Origin: Scatophagus argus
Taxonomy: Eukaryota; Chordata; Actinopteri; Scatophagidae
Assembly: GCF_020382885.2 (NCBI RefSeq)
Contig: NC_058493.1
Span: 22,317,499 to 22,381,498 of the forward strand
Direction: 5' to 3'
Length of the DNA: 64,000 nt
The notes under the pieces are model-generated. The model was not told the origin of the DNA. It made no database searches and saw only the letters and a program-made list of their open reading frames with translations. This document shows, one piece after another, positions 44,901 to 55,900 of the stretch (the first letter of the stretch is position 1; each line of letters opens with the position of its first letter). The translations under genes and the position numbers were made by a program.

Positions 44901-47804
44901 AAATCACATTCTTTGGGGGTTTCAGCATTTCCACAGTTCTGTGTATCAGCCATAATGCTCCTAACACTGACCGAAGGCGCCTGCAGAAGGAAGTCTCATT
45001 GTTTGCACAGCTCTGATCCAGCAGACGGCCCACAGAGGCTCGTCCGCCGAGTGACTCACCCTGACTAGAAATGCACACGCTCAACTCCTCCAATTAAAAA
45101 CGTGCCTATGAATTATTAAGCGTTCGCTGTGGTGTTGACCCCAGCGCTGGCCAACCGTGAGCTAAGGGGCTAACAAAGCTGCTGCAGGTGACTACAAAGA
45201 CTCGGCCAGTTATTGCCTGGCGTGGAAGTGCTGGGGGCTGTAACTGATGCTGTGGAAACTGCATGCGGTGTAGGTGTGGCTTCAAGCAGCGGAGGGATGA
45301 AATCTTTAGAGCAATAATACGTGTTTCATTGAGAAGAGAACGAACAGCATTCATTCTAATCTCTGGTGGGCTTTTGTTTTTTCTTTCTTCTTCTTCACTT
45401 TGCTTTTTAATTTTTGCTTACCCGCTTTGTGTTGCTGCCATCTTTTGCTTACACTTTCACTGAGGACAGCACACAATCAACTGTGACATCTTTAAAACAC
45501 AAATGTGAATGCACCTGGCTCACGGCTGGGTATCCAACTTAAATGTTTTGCTGACCTCACCTGAAATGTGTCTGTAGCACCGAGTATCAAACACACATCA
45601 AGCAAAATTTGGCATCAAGTACATGATTCATACTCTGATCAGATTCAGATTTCTGATTGAAATAATAATTCTGACTGTTTTGTATTTTATTTAGGCAAAT
45701 GCGAATCCATGTTTCATCTCAATTTAATGCAATAAGTCCCTGCTTCTGATCAAGAAATAGTCCAGCACAAAAGTCCATGTAAAACCGCAACATATCGCTC
45801 GCTATTTTAACATATTGTTATCCTATTTGTTTTTGCAGGTGCTGGTAGGTAGATTTTTTTTTTTTTTAGCCTTACAATGCTTAATTGAATGTTTTTTTGT
45901 TTGTTTTTTCCAGGAGCTGGAGAATCTGAGGAAGCAGGCAGAGATAATCCCTCAGCTCATGGCAGAGTGCGAGACCATCACCACAAAACTGCAGGTAAGT
46001 TTTAAAGCACCCAGAAATCCCACAAACGCCACATTTCTCGCTAGGCGTGATTTTACAGCAGAGTATAAAGTGCGTCACTCAAGCGAGTCACTCCGAACCT
46101 CGAGCTTGCGGCACACGTGAGGACGTGATGTTCGTCACAGCGAGGCGGCTTTCACACGGAGGTAAAGAATGAGGGATCCTATTCATGATTCTGCCTGAGG
46201 GCCGGTGACACAACATTCCCATCACGTGTCTCACTTACACACACATTGTGGTTACTGTATCTATTAATAAAGGTCCATCCTCGGTGCAACGCTGAGTGGG
46301 TTATTGCCTCTCTGAAAAGGTTTCCTCTTCCGCATCTGAGGAACAGATAATACATCTCTGTCACGGCTTATTAGTTTCCTAGCGGTGCAGATTTGATCAG
46401 TTTTGCCGACTACAAAAGCAGCTGAATTTGTTTGAGATCTCTGCTGAGAGCTTTAATGAGCAAGTCTTGGAGCATTCATGTAGGGGTGTGTGTGTGTGTG
46501 TGTGTGTGTGTGCCTGTCTGTGAGTTCAAGCTGGGCGTGAGAATCTGCTGTTCCCAAAAACAATACAGATTCACGCCCGTCACCTCCCTGTCTCTTTCGC
46601 ACCAAAGGGCATCTATTCTTCAAGGCAGATTCCTCATTGAGTAATGCCTGACTCTTTGTAAAGGCAGAATTGTTGATTATACGCCCCATGAGTGCCAAGT
46701 CTGACATGAGGTGCACTGATAGTGATGCTCATCTCGCCCTGTTCGGACTGACTCAGAGCAGGGTTTTATCATCCAAGCTGTCATGCATGTGCTGCCTTTC
46801 AAGCCGGGCAGGGAGGAGAATAAAACAACAGTGGCATGCCTGAAGTTCTTGTGCTTCACAAAGCTCGACTGCCTGGTTTGATTCTGCCACAGCCAGCTGG
46901 ATGAATGACACTGACAACAGAACTGACTGAGGCAGGTGTTTATCTAAGCAGCCACCCAAACTGGGGAGGAGAATAGCGAATGGGATTTCTCGAATGCCTC
47001 TGTCTCCCCGTGAAGCCTAAAATAAAAAAAAACAACCTCAATCAATCAGAAGTTAAAAGGTGAAATAAAACTGTCGAAAATGACTTTGCCTGCTGCAGTT
47101 TTTATATTTATTTTCCTGTGGCTTTATCAAAAATGAATCCACTTATATGAGCTCTGTGTTTGTGGTCATGGCTCCCCTCTATTTAAAGACGACACCCCAT
47201 GTGGAGATCTGGTTTCAGGAGTCAGCTGGGGGACACAGTCATGCAGGCGCAACACCCATTTAGCACTCCTATTTTAAACTCCTCCCTTCAATGGTATCTT
47301 CGGCATTAATGTGTCACTTGTGACGCCTGCTCGTCTAAAAGCCTTGCCTTACCCTCCCATCCTCCCTTAAAAAAAAAGAAAAAAAATGCACATTCCCTAT
47401 TTGTAAAGCTTGGTTTTCAAACCTGATGATGTAAATTTGGCAAGTAAAGCAGCTTGTAGTTTTTGAGAGTAGCTGTAACAAGATCAGCTTATGTTTTGGC
47501 ATCTCTGCCACATCAAATGCACAGACTTCCCTCTTAAGAAATGAATGTGTTTCCCTGTTGTCCACCGTTTCTTCTAACTGCTGAACTTTTCTTTCTCCCT
47601 AATATCCACACACAGGCTGCAGAGATGAAGAACAACGAACTGGAGGGGAGGATAGGATGTCTTCAGACGGACATAGACGAAAGCCGACAAAAGCAGGGCA
47701 ACATGAAGGGCGAGCTGAAGAAGTTCATGGATATCCTGGATGGAAAGATAGACGAGCTGCATGAGTTCAGGCAGGGGCTGTCCAAGCTAGGTGTTGATAA
47801 CTGA
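19712..47804 (+). CDS. HOMER2: HOMER2, Homer scaffold protein 2 (complete, 9 coding exons, 354 aa)
   Basis: This cytoplasmic scaffold of the postsynaptic density and other calcium-signalling sites binds PPXXF-type motifs in group I mGluRs, IP3 receptors, ryanodine receptors and Shank. Coding exons are 19712-19716 (only ATGGG), 31164-31320, 39306-39437, 39664-39756, 40502-40641, 42571-42727, 43243-43353, 45914-45994 and 47616-47804, totalling 1065 nt. The 354-aa length equals human HOMER2. The EVH1 domain spans residues 1-110 ([38 protein letters not shown]). Ligand-binding residues F14, W24 and G89 are present. A Ser/Thr-rich linker (exon 5) leads into a long coiled coil (residues 175 to the end) for tetramerisation, ending [12 protein letters not shown]. 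Introns 1 and 2 are 11.4 and 8.0 kb. HOMER1 and HOMER3 are alternatives, but sequence and synteny favour HOMER2. Confidence 0.97.
20985..21310. repeat. Old copy of the dispersed fish repeat (HOMER2 intron 1)
   Basis: TCTATAATATGTCAGAAAATAG is followed in order by GTGATGTCTTCAAATTGCTG, AATATTCACATCTGAGAAGC and AATCAACTACGCATTTCTAG, then AGGGCTGCAATAACAGTTAC. The same ordered words in altered form are seen near 2.7, 36.6, 44.3 and 50.6 kb. From memory this is one of the commonest AT-rich interspersed repeats of spiny-rayed fish. Confidence 0.55.
21321..21625. repeat. Interspersed repeat with inverted ends
   Basis: The left end TTAAAGGTCCAGTGTGTAGG and the right end AAATCACACCTTTAAA are roughly inverted (TTTAAAGGTGTGATTT on the other strand). 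The interior includes CACTGGCTCTAGAAAGGCCC and GTCACCACTAGGTGCCACTA, which I know, from memory, from a common teleost repeat. It is probably non-autonomous; no target-site duplication was verified. Confidence 0.5.
22125..22159. repeat. (CA)n microsatellite
   Basis: About 17 uninterrupted CA units in HOMER2 intron 1. Other shorter dinucleotide tracts lie at 26952-26976 (CA), 29708-29727 (TG), 37606-37627 (TC), 46485-46511 (TG) and 48117-48131 (TG). Confidence 0.95.
25453..26042 (+). mobile_element. Internally deleted Tc1-like transposon, family A
   Basis: The left part (GATACAGCAGCATTAGAAGA, GGTGAAGTGAACTACGCTGA, GTGGCACCTGTTAAGGGTGG) corresponds to the 5' end of a fish Tc1 element. The right part, from about 25766, encodes remnants of the transposase C-terminus (GAGCAACATGACAAGGAGTT; CCAGATACCACAGG-like ATACCACAGGACACTTCC). 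It closes with the inverted terminal sequence AATGTTGTGGCTGGTTGGTG. The middle, with most of the catalytic domain, is missing, so it cannot be autonomous. An 80-codon open frame inside it is a relic and not a gene. Confidence 0.7.
29077..29290. mobile_element. hAT-like MITE with 8-bp target-site duplication
   Basis: A 214-bp AT-rich element begins TAGAGGTTGACC and ends GTCAACCTCTA, giving 11-bp perfect terminal inverted repeats. It is flanked on both sides by the identical octamer CTGTAAAG (29069-29076 and 29291-29298). An 8-bp duplication is the signature of hAT-superfamily insertion. There is no coding capacity. The intact duplication suggests a relatively recent insertion in HOMER2 intron 1. 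Confidence 0.85.
34382..34842 (-). mobile_element. Internally deleted Tc1-like transposon, family B
   Basis: The minus strand encodes the transposase C-terminal third in two frames: [12 protein letters not shown] and [16 protein letters not shown] (34598-34801), then [16 protein letters not shown] (34381-34737). The last carries the PDLNP motif next to the final acidic residue of the DD34E triad. A frameshift separates them. The right end, CAGGTGTCCCAATACTTTTG followed by TCTATATAGTG, is the typical terminal repeat of this fish Tc1 family. The N-terminal two thirds are deleted, so the element is dead. Confidence 0.85.
35030..35115 (-). repeat. SINE-like fragment, inverted
   Basis: Read on the minus strand, it has a GGGTTGGCTGTTTGATCCC box (B-box-like) and then AGTGTCCTTGAGCAAAACA. 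This parallels the ...GGTTGGCGGTTTGATTCCCC and CTTGAGCAAGGCA portions of the SINE at 13099-13434. It is a short, diverged piece, and family membership is tentative. Confidence 0.45.
36540..36780. repeat. Old copy of the dispersed fish repeat (HOMER2 intron 2)
   Basis: GGTGACGTCTCCGAACGGCT, TTGTTTTGTCCAGATATTCA, CAGAAGCTGGAACTGAG and AAAAATGACTTTCC lead to TTGATTAATTGACGTCAG and GTTTCAGCTCTA. The order of motifs matches the copies near 2.7, 21.0, 44.3 and 50.6 kb. Confidence 0.5.
43354..45913. other. HOMER2 intron 7 (2.6 kb), with a dispersed repeat copy at 44245-44560
   Basis: The intron lies between the coiled-coil exons. At 44245-44560, GTTAATCATTATTCTCATTA, GGTTAATCGCCAGAAAAT and CCCAAAGATATTCAATTTAC place another old copy of the dispersed fish repeat. 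No other exon-like sequence is seen. Confidence 0.45.
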
Positions 47805-50100
47805 GGAAAAAGTGGCACTGAGTCGAAAGGGTCAGAGTTCAAGTATGAAGGATTCACTACAAGTATGTCTTCAGGGCAGAAACTATGTGGCACCTACTCC
47901 CCCCCCACCCCCAAGGTGATGTCCACTCGGAAACTTTCAGCTTTGGCTTCTAATAAACACTATCATGTAAGAAAGAGATTTTTTTTTCTTTTCTTTTTTT
48001 TGAGAGGGAGGGAGAGACTGGCAGGAGGAAGGCCGGCGTGCTCCACAAAATGGCTCCATTTGCTGGCATTGTGAAGCTAAATCAAGAGCCACACTTCGAG
48101 CTTACTTACCCGTTTCTGTGTGTGTGTGTGTATGTGGGTCGGGGGGAGAAACGGCTTTAAAAAGCTGGTGGTGGGTTCTTATATTCTGTCCATCTGTCTT
48201 TTTTTATTTTTTTTTTCCTGAAGGCTGCAGCGCTTCTTCACTGGCAGTCCGAGTTTAGAGTAGAAGAGGGGACTAAAAAGGGCTAAAATGAATAACACGC
48301 AGACTGTTGTTCGTTATCACTCGGCACCGATTGGTGTGAATCCTTATGGCCCCCTCTGAGAATTAGAGATAAAATCCACAGACTGTCCTTGCTGTTGCCT
48401 CTCGTCTATCTCAGGTGTGTTAGATGACGGTTTGTACTCATTAGATTAATATGCACATATATGACAAACGGCCGTGACACAAAGTGCCTCCAGGTGAGTC
48501 TTAATCCACCTGGCGAGGAGAACTGGCCAAGCCATGACCATCACCATAATAACAACTTGATGAATTTCGAGCCCGTCCCGAGGACGTCAGTGTGGCGACA
48601 AACTGGAAGGACAAAACACGTGTTTGCACAAAATACTACTAACAGTACTCCGACAAGGGACTGCAGCGGGAATACATCAGCTCTCCTGTGGGTGTTTTCA
48701 GTGAGCACACTAATTATATTTTACATTAAGTGGGGGGAAATCTCCTGTCTCAGGAGATCTTCCTTCAGAAACATCCAATAATTATAATAATAACAATAAT
48801 AAAGACCCCATTTTGCCATGAGTATAGTGTAGTGTTCAAAGAATTTCGTGTGTGCAATAGTATTGTTGTCCATTTGTAGAACAAAGACGTACGTCTCCAA
48901 GGCTGTCAATGTGCTTCCTATACACCTATACACTAGTTTTGTTATGGTGGTGGTTATTTTTGGGTGAGGTGACTTGGTGCTGCTCGACGGGTGAATAATG
49001 TGAAAGCGCACTTCACTGAAAAAAACAAAAAAAACAAAACAAAAAAAAACAAAACAACATTTAGACGGCATGGGCCTTTTCACTACAACCAGATTCTTGG
49101 TTGTTTTACATATTTATTTATTTTGGTGCCTCTCTGCAACTTGTGTTTCTAGAACATACCAAGTAAACCAACCTTAAGCTAATGTCTCTATAGATGTACA
49201 GTATACAATATATATCTATAGATATATATAGATATATAAAATAAGCCAAATTGTCAGGATTCAGAGGTTTTGTTTTGCAGGATGGCGTCACCACTGCTTC
49301 TGGGGAATCCATTTTGAAACCTGGTACATTTGAAATCAAAAGGCACATGTTGTACTGGCATATTTACTGGATAATGTTATGATGTTCTAAGTTTTTATTT
49401 TTTCCATCACTGTTTTGATCTTGTCACAAGATTCAGATACTGTATCTATAAAGGGACTTCTGTTTTTTTTTGTTTTTTTTTTGCTTCTCTGTCTGTTTAG
49501 CCCCACTGTTCATCAGTCACCTGAACCTGGATAACACAGCATATGATCCTTCCTTTTGAACCAATGCCTCTTGTGCACTTTTGTGACTCCTGTTCAATAT
49601 TGTACAATAGAACTGACATTTGTTAAAATTTAGTTTAATTATAACACTGAGTTAGTGTCTTTTTTTTTTTTTGTTTGTTTCTTGTTAAGTGCAAGTGGTG
49701 GGCCACATTTTGGCAAGAGCTCCGGGGAGGAGAGGGGATCTTTTTCCCTGATCCCCACGTAGTCGCAGATCAGTGTTGTAGGCTCGGGTGTAGAAAACTG
49801 ACTGCTGTTAAAGCTTACAAATATGCTGACATTGAAGTCTTGAGGCATTTTTCCTGGATGAGAAGGAGGTGGGATGAAACTACAGCGCCGGAGCTACATC
49901 CCGTCGAGGCTCGAGTACAGAAGCTCCGCCACCGCACGCCTTTTTTCCTCTGATGTTGATTTACATAGCACTAAATATAGCTGTAATCCTAACAGAGAAA
50001 CACACAGCCAAAGCAAAACAAGTGGGATTTAATCACAGTCCTTGACACTTCATCATCAGTTTTATCAGTTTCTCTCAGATCAGAACAAATAAAGAGAGAA
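47805..50100 (+). other. HOMER2 3' UTR and downstream sequence
   Basis: Non-coding DNA after the HOMER2 stop includes a C-rich stretch (47900-47912), a TG tract (48117-48131) and an A/C-rich tract (49020-49056). A near-palindromic ATATATCTATAGATATATAT lies around 49209-49235. Candidate poly(A) signals include AATAAA at 48798-48803 and another near 50088. The true 3' end is unknown. HOMER2 and WHAMM are convergent here. Confidence 0.45.
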
Positions 50101-51900
50101 AACACACGAGCTGATTTGAGGGATGGAGAAACTCGTCCTCACAGTGCTAAGGAAATAACTGCAGGGGTGGATCAGAGGACATGTTGCCTTGGCAACTTAA
50201 TCCCACTCTGTTTTGTTTTTTGTTTTAAGTTTGGTGTGAATGATTGACAATAAGAAGTATAAGTCCAGTATAACCTTCAAACAATATATATATATTTTAA
50301 TTACACAAGAGTCGGTCATTATTCATAGCCGGGGAGGCCGTGGATGCTGATCTCCCTGATGGTCTTTAATTTTTTTTTTTTTTTCTTCATGTTCAGGGAT
50401 CAGCTGGTTGGCACGGGTACATCTGGGTGGAAAATTATTCATTAACATGCAGAATAAGCATTAGTTTGGTGCTGAAAAGAATAATTAATTGACCGGTAAG
50501 TCAGTTGATGGACAGTTAACCACTGTAAGACTGCAGCCACTATTTTCACCACTAATTAATCCTGTCCATTACTGTTTTGATTAGTCACTTGTTTAGTCTA
50601 TAAAACTGAAATCTGAATGCACATCATGAAAACAGGCTGCTTAGTCTCATGTTTTGAAATGGGCCCTTAAGTGCAACCAGCAGGTGCAGAATCCAAAGAT
50701 ATTTCATCCACAAGGCCATGAGATGGGAAAAGCAGCAAATGATCACAAGCGAAAAGCTGGATGAACGTTTGGCGTTTCTGCTTGGTAAAGACTCAAACGG
50801 CCGAACATTTTCTGCTTCCCGTTCCGTTCCTTCAGTCTGAAAAGGGTCTCTCTGTGTCATGTTGTTACCCGGGAAATTCTGATCAGCATTTTTTCACTAT
50901 TTAACAAAATTTTATGCATAAAACTATCTAGATTAACTGAAAATAAAAATATGAAATTTTAGTAAATATCTTTTTTTAAGCTTTGGTTTGAATGAAACAA
51001 GCTTTGGATCATGTCATTTGTGAACTTTTTGGCCTATATCATCGACACGGCTCTCTCCCGGCTTCGGTATGCCAATGAGTGTCGGATCGACTGCCAAGAA
51101 TTTCTGTACAGACGACTCTAAACGATTACAGTAGCAGTTAAAAAAAAAAAAACAGCAAAAGCAGAATTTCTCTCTGTCTGCCATCTCTGTCTCTTCAGCT
51201 CTCTCAGCAAGGCTCATTGTGTGACTGGTGATGAGTGGGCGAGTCGGTGAAACATCATTAAGAGACTATGTTCCTCTGTACATGTGTCTGAGTGAGGGAG
51301 GAAAAGACAGAGAGAGAGAGAGAGGGATAGCACTGCAGGCCACTACCACTAAGACTTCTTGTTGCCATAGTAACAGGCTGGGGAATGTCATGTCGACACG
51401 CGTTTTGGCGGGTACGTCTAAACAACGGCCATGTGTGTCTTCCCCAAGGTGCACGACCCGTCTCTCACACTCGAATCACGTGCATGATGCCACTAAATCA
51501 CACACGAGACACAATCGCAGGGCGACGGCTGCCCCTCCCGCCCCCCAAAACAAGATGACGTTCCAGAGCAGACATAACCACCTCTTCCAGCCGCTGCTCT
51601 CTTAAGTACACCGAGCTGAATAAACCCAATCACAACTGGCTGGGGACGTCTGAGCTGTCACTGCAGGAGAGAGATGTGAGAGTGACGGCTGCCAGGATGG
51701 GTATTACAATATGACTCATCATCATGTGGGCTACAAATCCGCTAAAGCACACTCGCACACGGGTTCACCGGCACAGGTTGATGAGACACCTCGTTACACG
51801 TTGTGACTCATTTAAAGACCGCAAAGATCAGGGAACAGCGTGAGCAGTCCACAAAATCGAATCGCAGACAAAGAAAAGAATGAAGAAGAAACCGCCAACA
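50101..51900. other. Convergent HOMER2-WHAMM intergenic stretch
   Basis: A dispersed repeat copy is visible at 50545-50790 (TTTAGTCTATAAAACTGAA, CCAAAGATATTTCATCCACA, GCGAAAAGCTGGATGAACG). A GA microsatellite occupies 51308-51326. A 125-codon plus-strand open frame at 51228-51605 is Ser/Thr/Arg/His-rich and shows no family resemblance, so I do not call it a gene. Confidence 0.45.
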
Positions 51901-51916
51901 ATCCCACGTGCCTTCG

Positions 51917-52898
51917 TTTATTATTGAAACGCAGCAGTACAAGTGTGGTCCAGCCTGTCTGTAACACACTGGAATAACTTTCATCTTCTGCAAACCATTT
52001 AATGCTGTTTGTCATACAGTACTGTAATATAATACAGCCATTCAAACGAAGTATTGGAAGAACCTAACATCAGTATATTTTTGTCACTTCATTTGTTATG
52101 TTATCAGAGGAAGTAATAACAGATCATGTATAAAGTGCACCTAAATTAACACACTGACACATTTCTGACACAAAAAGGAAAACAAACAGGACGGGACAGT
52201 GCAGCCAAAGGCTTGTAGTACAAACAATGACGGAGACTTTAGAGATGTAGGCTGTAAATAATCAACACTTCTGCACCTCAGGACATAACTCATCCATTGT
52301 TTAGTAATAAAATGCAAAAACTACAAAACTCAACTTGTTGTAGCCCTTGTTGGGGTAAAGTGAAACAAAACAAAACAATTGTTCAGATTTGAACATTCAA
52401 AATAAGGTCAGCTGGCTTTACGCTCAGCAATGTGGGAAAATTGGTTTGCTGTGCAGTGTGGTCGCGTCTGCCTGCAGCACAGGCTTCCCCTGCCGTGTGA
52501 CAGTTTCACAAAAGGCTTTAAGATGCCGAGCTGGGAGAAATTCAATCATTTACACACTGTACTACAGTACTACTGCTTGGCTTTCCCTCTTGATGAGCAC
52601 TGAAACACAGCTCCTCGATTCTGGGTCCTCTGCAAACCGACTGCTTTACGGGAGACTAAAACTGGATTTGAGTAATTGTGGTTGTGTCACATCTCAGGGC
52701 TATTTTGAGATTTTAAGACATATGATTACTGACTGGCAACTTGAAAACACTGCAGTGTTTGGGTCAGAAGAGGTGTAATCCCACTCTTGTCAAAGATGAA
52801 GCTTTTTGGTTAAAGTTAAGCAGCAACGTAAGGTGTAGCTCAGAACCATAAAGGAAGCAGAGCAGCGGTACTGTAGGAGAATAGCGGCACTGGTAAGA

Positions 52899-52930
<32 letters not shown>
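51917..52930 (-). other. WHAMM 3' UTR (inferred)
   Basis: Minus-strand sequence after the WHAMM stop begins with a (GC)n(CA)n microsatellite at 52899-52930. It continues as AT-rich non-coding DNA to TTTATT at 51917-51922, which reads AATAAA on the minus strand. That would give a 3' UTR of about 1.0 kb. A 129-codon plus-strand frame at 52389-52778 lies opposite it and is considered spurious. Confidence 0.5.
52899..52930. repeat. (GT)n(GC)n microsatellite abutting the WHAMM stop
   Basis: An alternating purine-pyrimidine tract of GT units ends in GCGCGC and directly touches the WHAMM TGA (52931-52933). It is non-coding on the WHAMM strand, and its sequence type can form Z-DNA. It generates spurious Val/Cys-rich frames on the plus strand. 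Confidence 0.95.
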
Positions 52931-55900
52931 TCAGCTGTCCCAGTCTGCACTCTGTGTCCCGTCGTCCCCACCGTCCTCCTCCTCGTCAGAGTCGGCCGCC
53001 ACCTTCTTCATCCTCATCATGGCTGCCTTGATGCTGCGCTCCAGCTCGCTGTCTCCACTGTTCGGGACTTCTGCTCGGGCGGGAACCATCTACAGCACGA
53101 TGAGAGTCAAGTTTAACTCCAGTTTCCACACACGTATAACATCACAAAGCCAGCACCCTCGCGAGATGCCGACAGCCGAGTGCGGTTTCAGTAAACTCTT
53201 TGGATTGGCTGAAACATCCAGCATCAGTCAAGTGTGTCACTGTGTGTTTTACAGACATGACAGAAGAGCTGACGGAAGAGCACAAAAGTAATTCATAAAG
53301 TTAATGATGGCTGAATTCCATTTTCCTGGTTTTGTGCATCCCCGTGTGAAAAAGGCTTACCTGATCCTCTGCACTTACTGTAGTAACAAAGTAAAACTAG
53401 TCAACATAAATCTTGGATAAACTGATTTGTAATAATATTGTTAGTGGGTGATTTTTTTTCCCCTAAATTGCCCAAATTGTTGTCAGGTGAGCCACACATG
53501 GAAACAATCCCACTGAGGATATCAAGCTGGCAAATGTTTTCAGTCTAAACATAAAAAAATAAAACAAAATGTCATTAAATATCAAAGCACCATATCTAAC
53601 AAATGAAAATAATATACAGTGTACACACAGAGATGAACCTCAGCTGATTACAGTATACTGGACAAACACATTTTCTAAAATGTGTCATCCAGTTCGACCT
53701 GTGGACATTTTTCTCATGTGTCTTTCAAACTGAATCTGCCTTCACTTAAAACCAGTGAAGTTGTTACGAGATGTCACACTTGTTTCATGTGGCTCCAAGC
53801 CCAAAGCCTGTTGGATCCTACTCAAGACGGAAATCTTTTAAACCAGACCGCAAATGTATACTAACATGTTTTAAAAGCCAATAAACAATTTAATGAAACA
53901 GCTGATGTCGGAAATAAACAGTGCATTCATCAGGGACTACTTTCAGGCACAGATTAATGCAAATTCGCTTTGCTACTAAGTACCGAGCAGGACATTTTAC
54001 AGTTGAGCTAGAACCACCACCTTGTGGTTGCACGAGTCAAACTGCAGTTTATATTCACGTCTGTCCAGACTCATATGTAGTGACCGACTGAGAGCTTCGT
54101 CGCGTGATGCAATGGCAATCACCCGAACCTCAGTATCAGCAAAAGGGAGGAGATTGTGGTGGGCTACAGTGCTTCAAATATGGATGTGTTTGCAAAGAAC
54201 ACAGAAGAGCGGGATTTTTGGATGTTTTCTATTCTCGCAGAACATCTCACCTTCTTCAGGGTGACTCCCTGTCGGATGGCAGACATCAGATCGCTCCTCA
54301 GGTCCACAGCAGGGGACTCTGTCCTGACGGGGACCTTTCGAAGCCGAATCTGTCCGCGCTGCAATGAGGCCAACACTTCATCCATCGTTCCTACAGTAAT
54401 TCAGCGATAAAGGAAAACAGACACTTTTACAACGATGGAAGAATGAATGGCATAATGCACTGTCGCTGATTTTGCAGTAGTGGCTTTTCATTCCACTGCT
54501 GATGACGCATCTGACAATTTTCACCACAATGCAGACTACATTGAGCTTTCCCAGGTTGTGTGGGGGTGCGCAATTTCAAAACAATTTTGAAATCAGCGTC
54601 TTCTTGAATGACCTGTATTTCACAAAAGCTCAGAGGAATGAATCTGTATTGGACATTACTGTCTCCCTGGAGCTGAGAGAGTGCCTCAGCAGGAGCACAA
54701 CTGAGGTAAAATGCTTCCTCTGGCCTCATGGGGAAGTTGGGAATTTAGAACAGAACACCATGTACAGACAGACAGGCACACACACACACATTTCTCTGGA
54801 ACAAACAAAGGCTACCCTCCTCGCAGTCGGACATATTATTCACACATCCAACTGCATCGGTACCGTAAATTTCAAGCAAATGGACATCAAAATGTTTTTC
54901 CCTCAAATCCAACATTTTGATGTTCATTTATTACAAACATGTAAAAGGCAGAATTAGACCGCATGTGTTTCACTCTCACCAATATTTTGTTTGAGCATGT
55001 TCCTGGCTGGAAAAGGAGGGTCAGCTTTTTCACTGAGAGGCATTGGCGTGTCGTCAGAAGAAGGCGATGCTCGGACAGACGGGGGAGGTATGGCTGGGGG
55101 CAGCGGAGGGGGCGGGGGAGGAGGTGGTGGTGGAGGAGGAGGAGGGGGAGCAGGAGGAGCAGTAGGACAGGCTGGAGGTGGCGGTCCAGAGAAGATTTGG
55201 ACCGGAATGTCTTTTGGCTGCTGTTTCTTGGGTGCTTTGTTGCGTCTGGGTGCAGGACGGATGGAGGAGGGTCCTTCAGAGGTGGAAGAAGGGCCGAGGC
55301 TGATGATGGACAGCGGCTGGGAGGGACACGACACCTCTGAAGGAGACTTCCTGGACTGAGGAGTCTTCAGGATGTACTGGCCCTGACGCTTCTTGAAAAA
55401 AAAAAGATGGTAGACGGGAAAATGGCTTGATAAATAAGGACATTATCTTGTCTTAATGTAATACGGGAGACGGCAAAGACAGGAGACAACGCCCATACCA
55501 CAGTCTAATGTACTCGTTCTTTTAAATAGAGCTCACAGTGACTTAAGATTAAAGTGAAGTGACAGAGGGAATGTGCAGCAAACACACACACACACACATC
55601 TAAAACCACGATTCTGACACAAACAGAAAGTAAATCCTACTAGTCTGCTCAAGTTGGATGATCTTTAAAACCCCAAAAGAAAACAGAAACAATCCATAGA
55701 ATCATAGAATTTAGTTTAGTCACAAACACTGACATGATGATGACACAAGATGGAAAGTCTGGGAGTCACAAAAACCGCCAAAATTCATACTGGAAGGACC
55801 GTGAATGTCTGCACAAAATTTCAAGGCAATCGACCAAAATGTATTGAGACTATTTCACTCCACCTCAGTGGACTGACTGGTTGACTGTGTGGCTAAAAAT

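Noticed and set aside
51228..51605. 125-codon plus-strand frame between HOMER2 and WHAMM
   Set aside because: It has low-complexity Ser/Thr/His/Arg composition, crosses a GA microsatellite, and resembles no known family.
52389..52778. 129-codon plus-strand frame
   Set aside because: It lies opposite the WHAMM 3' UTR, with no homology or splice signals supporting a gene.
54502..54957. 151-codon plus-strand frame, the longest in the window
   Set aside because: It lies in a WHAMM intron. The composition is that of translated non-coding DNA, and its length is within chance expectation for 64 kb.
54991..55359. 122-codon Gly-rich plus-strand frame
   Set aside because: It is the antisense shadow of the WHAMM polyproline exon, whose splice borders and homology support the minus strand.
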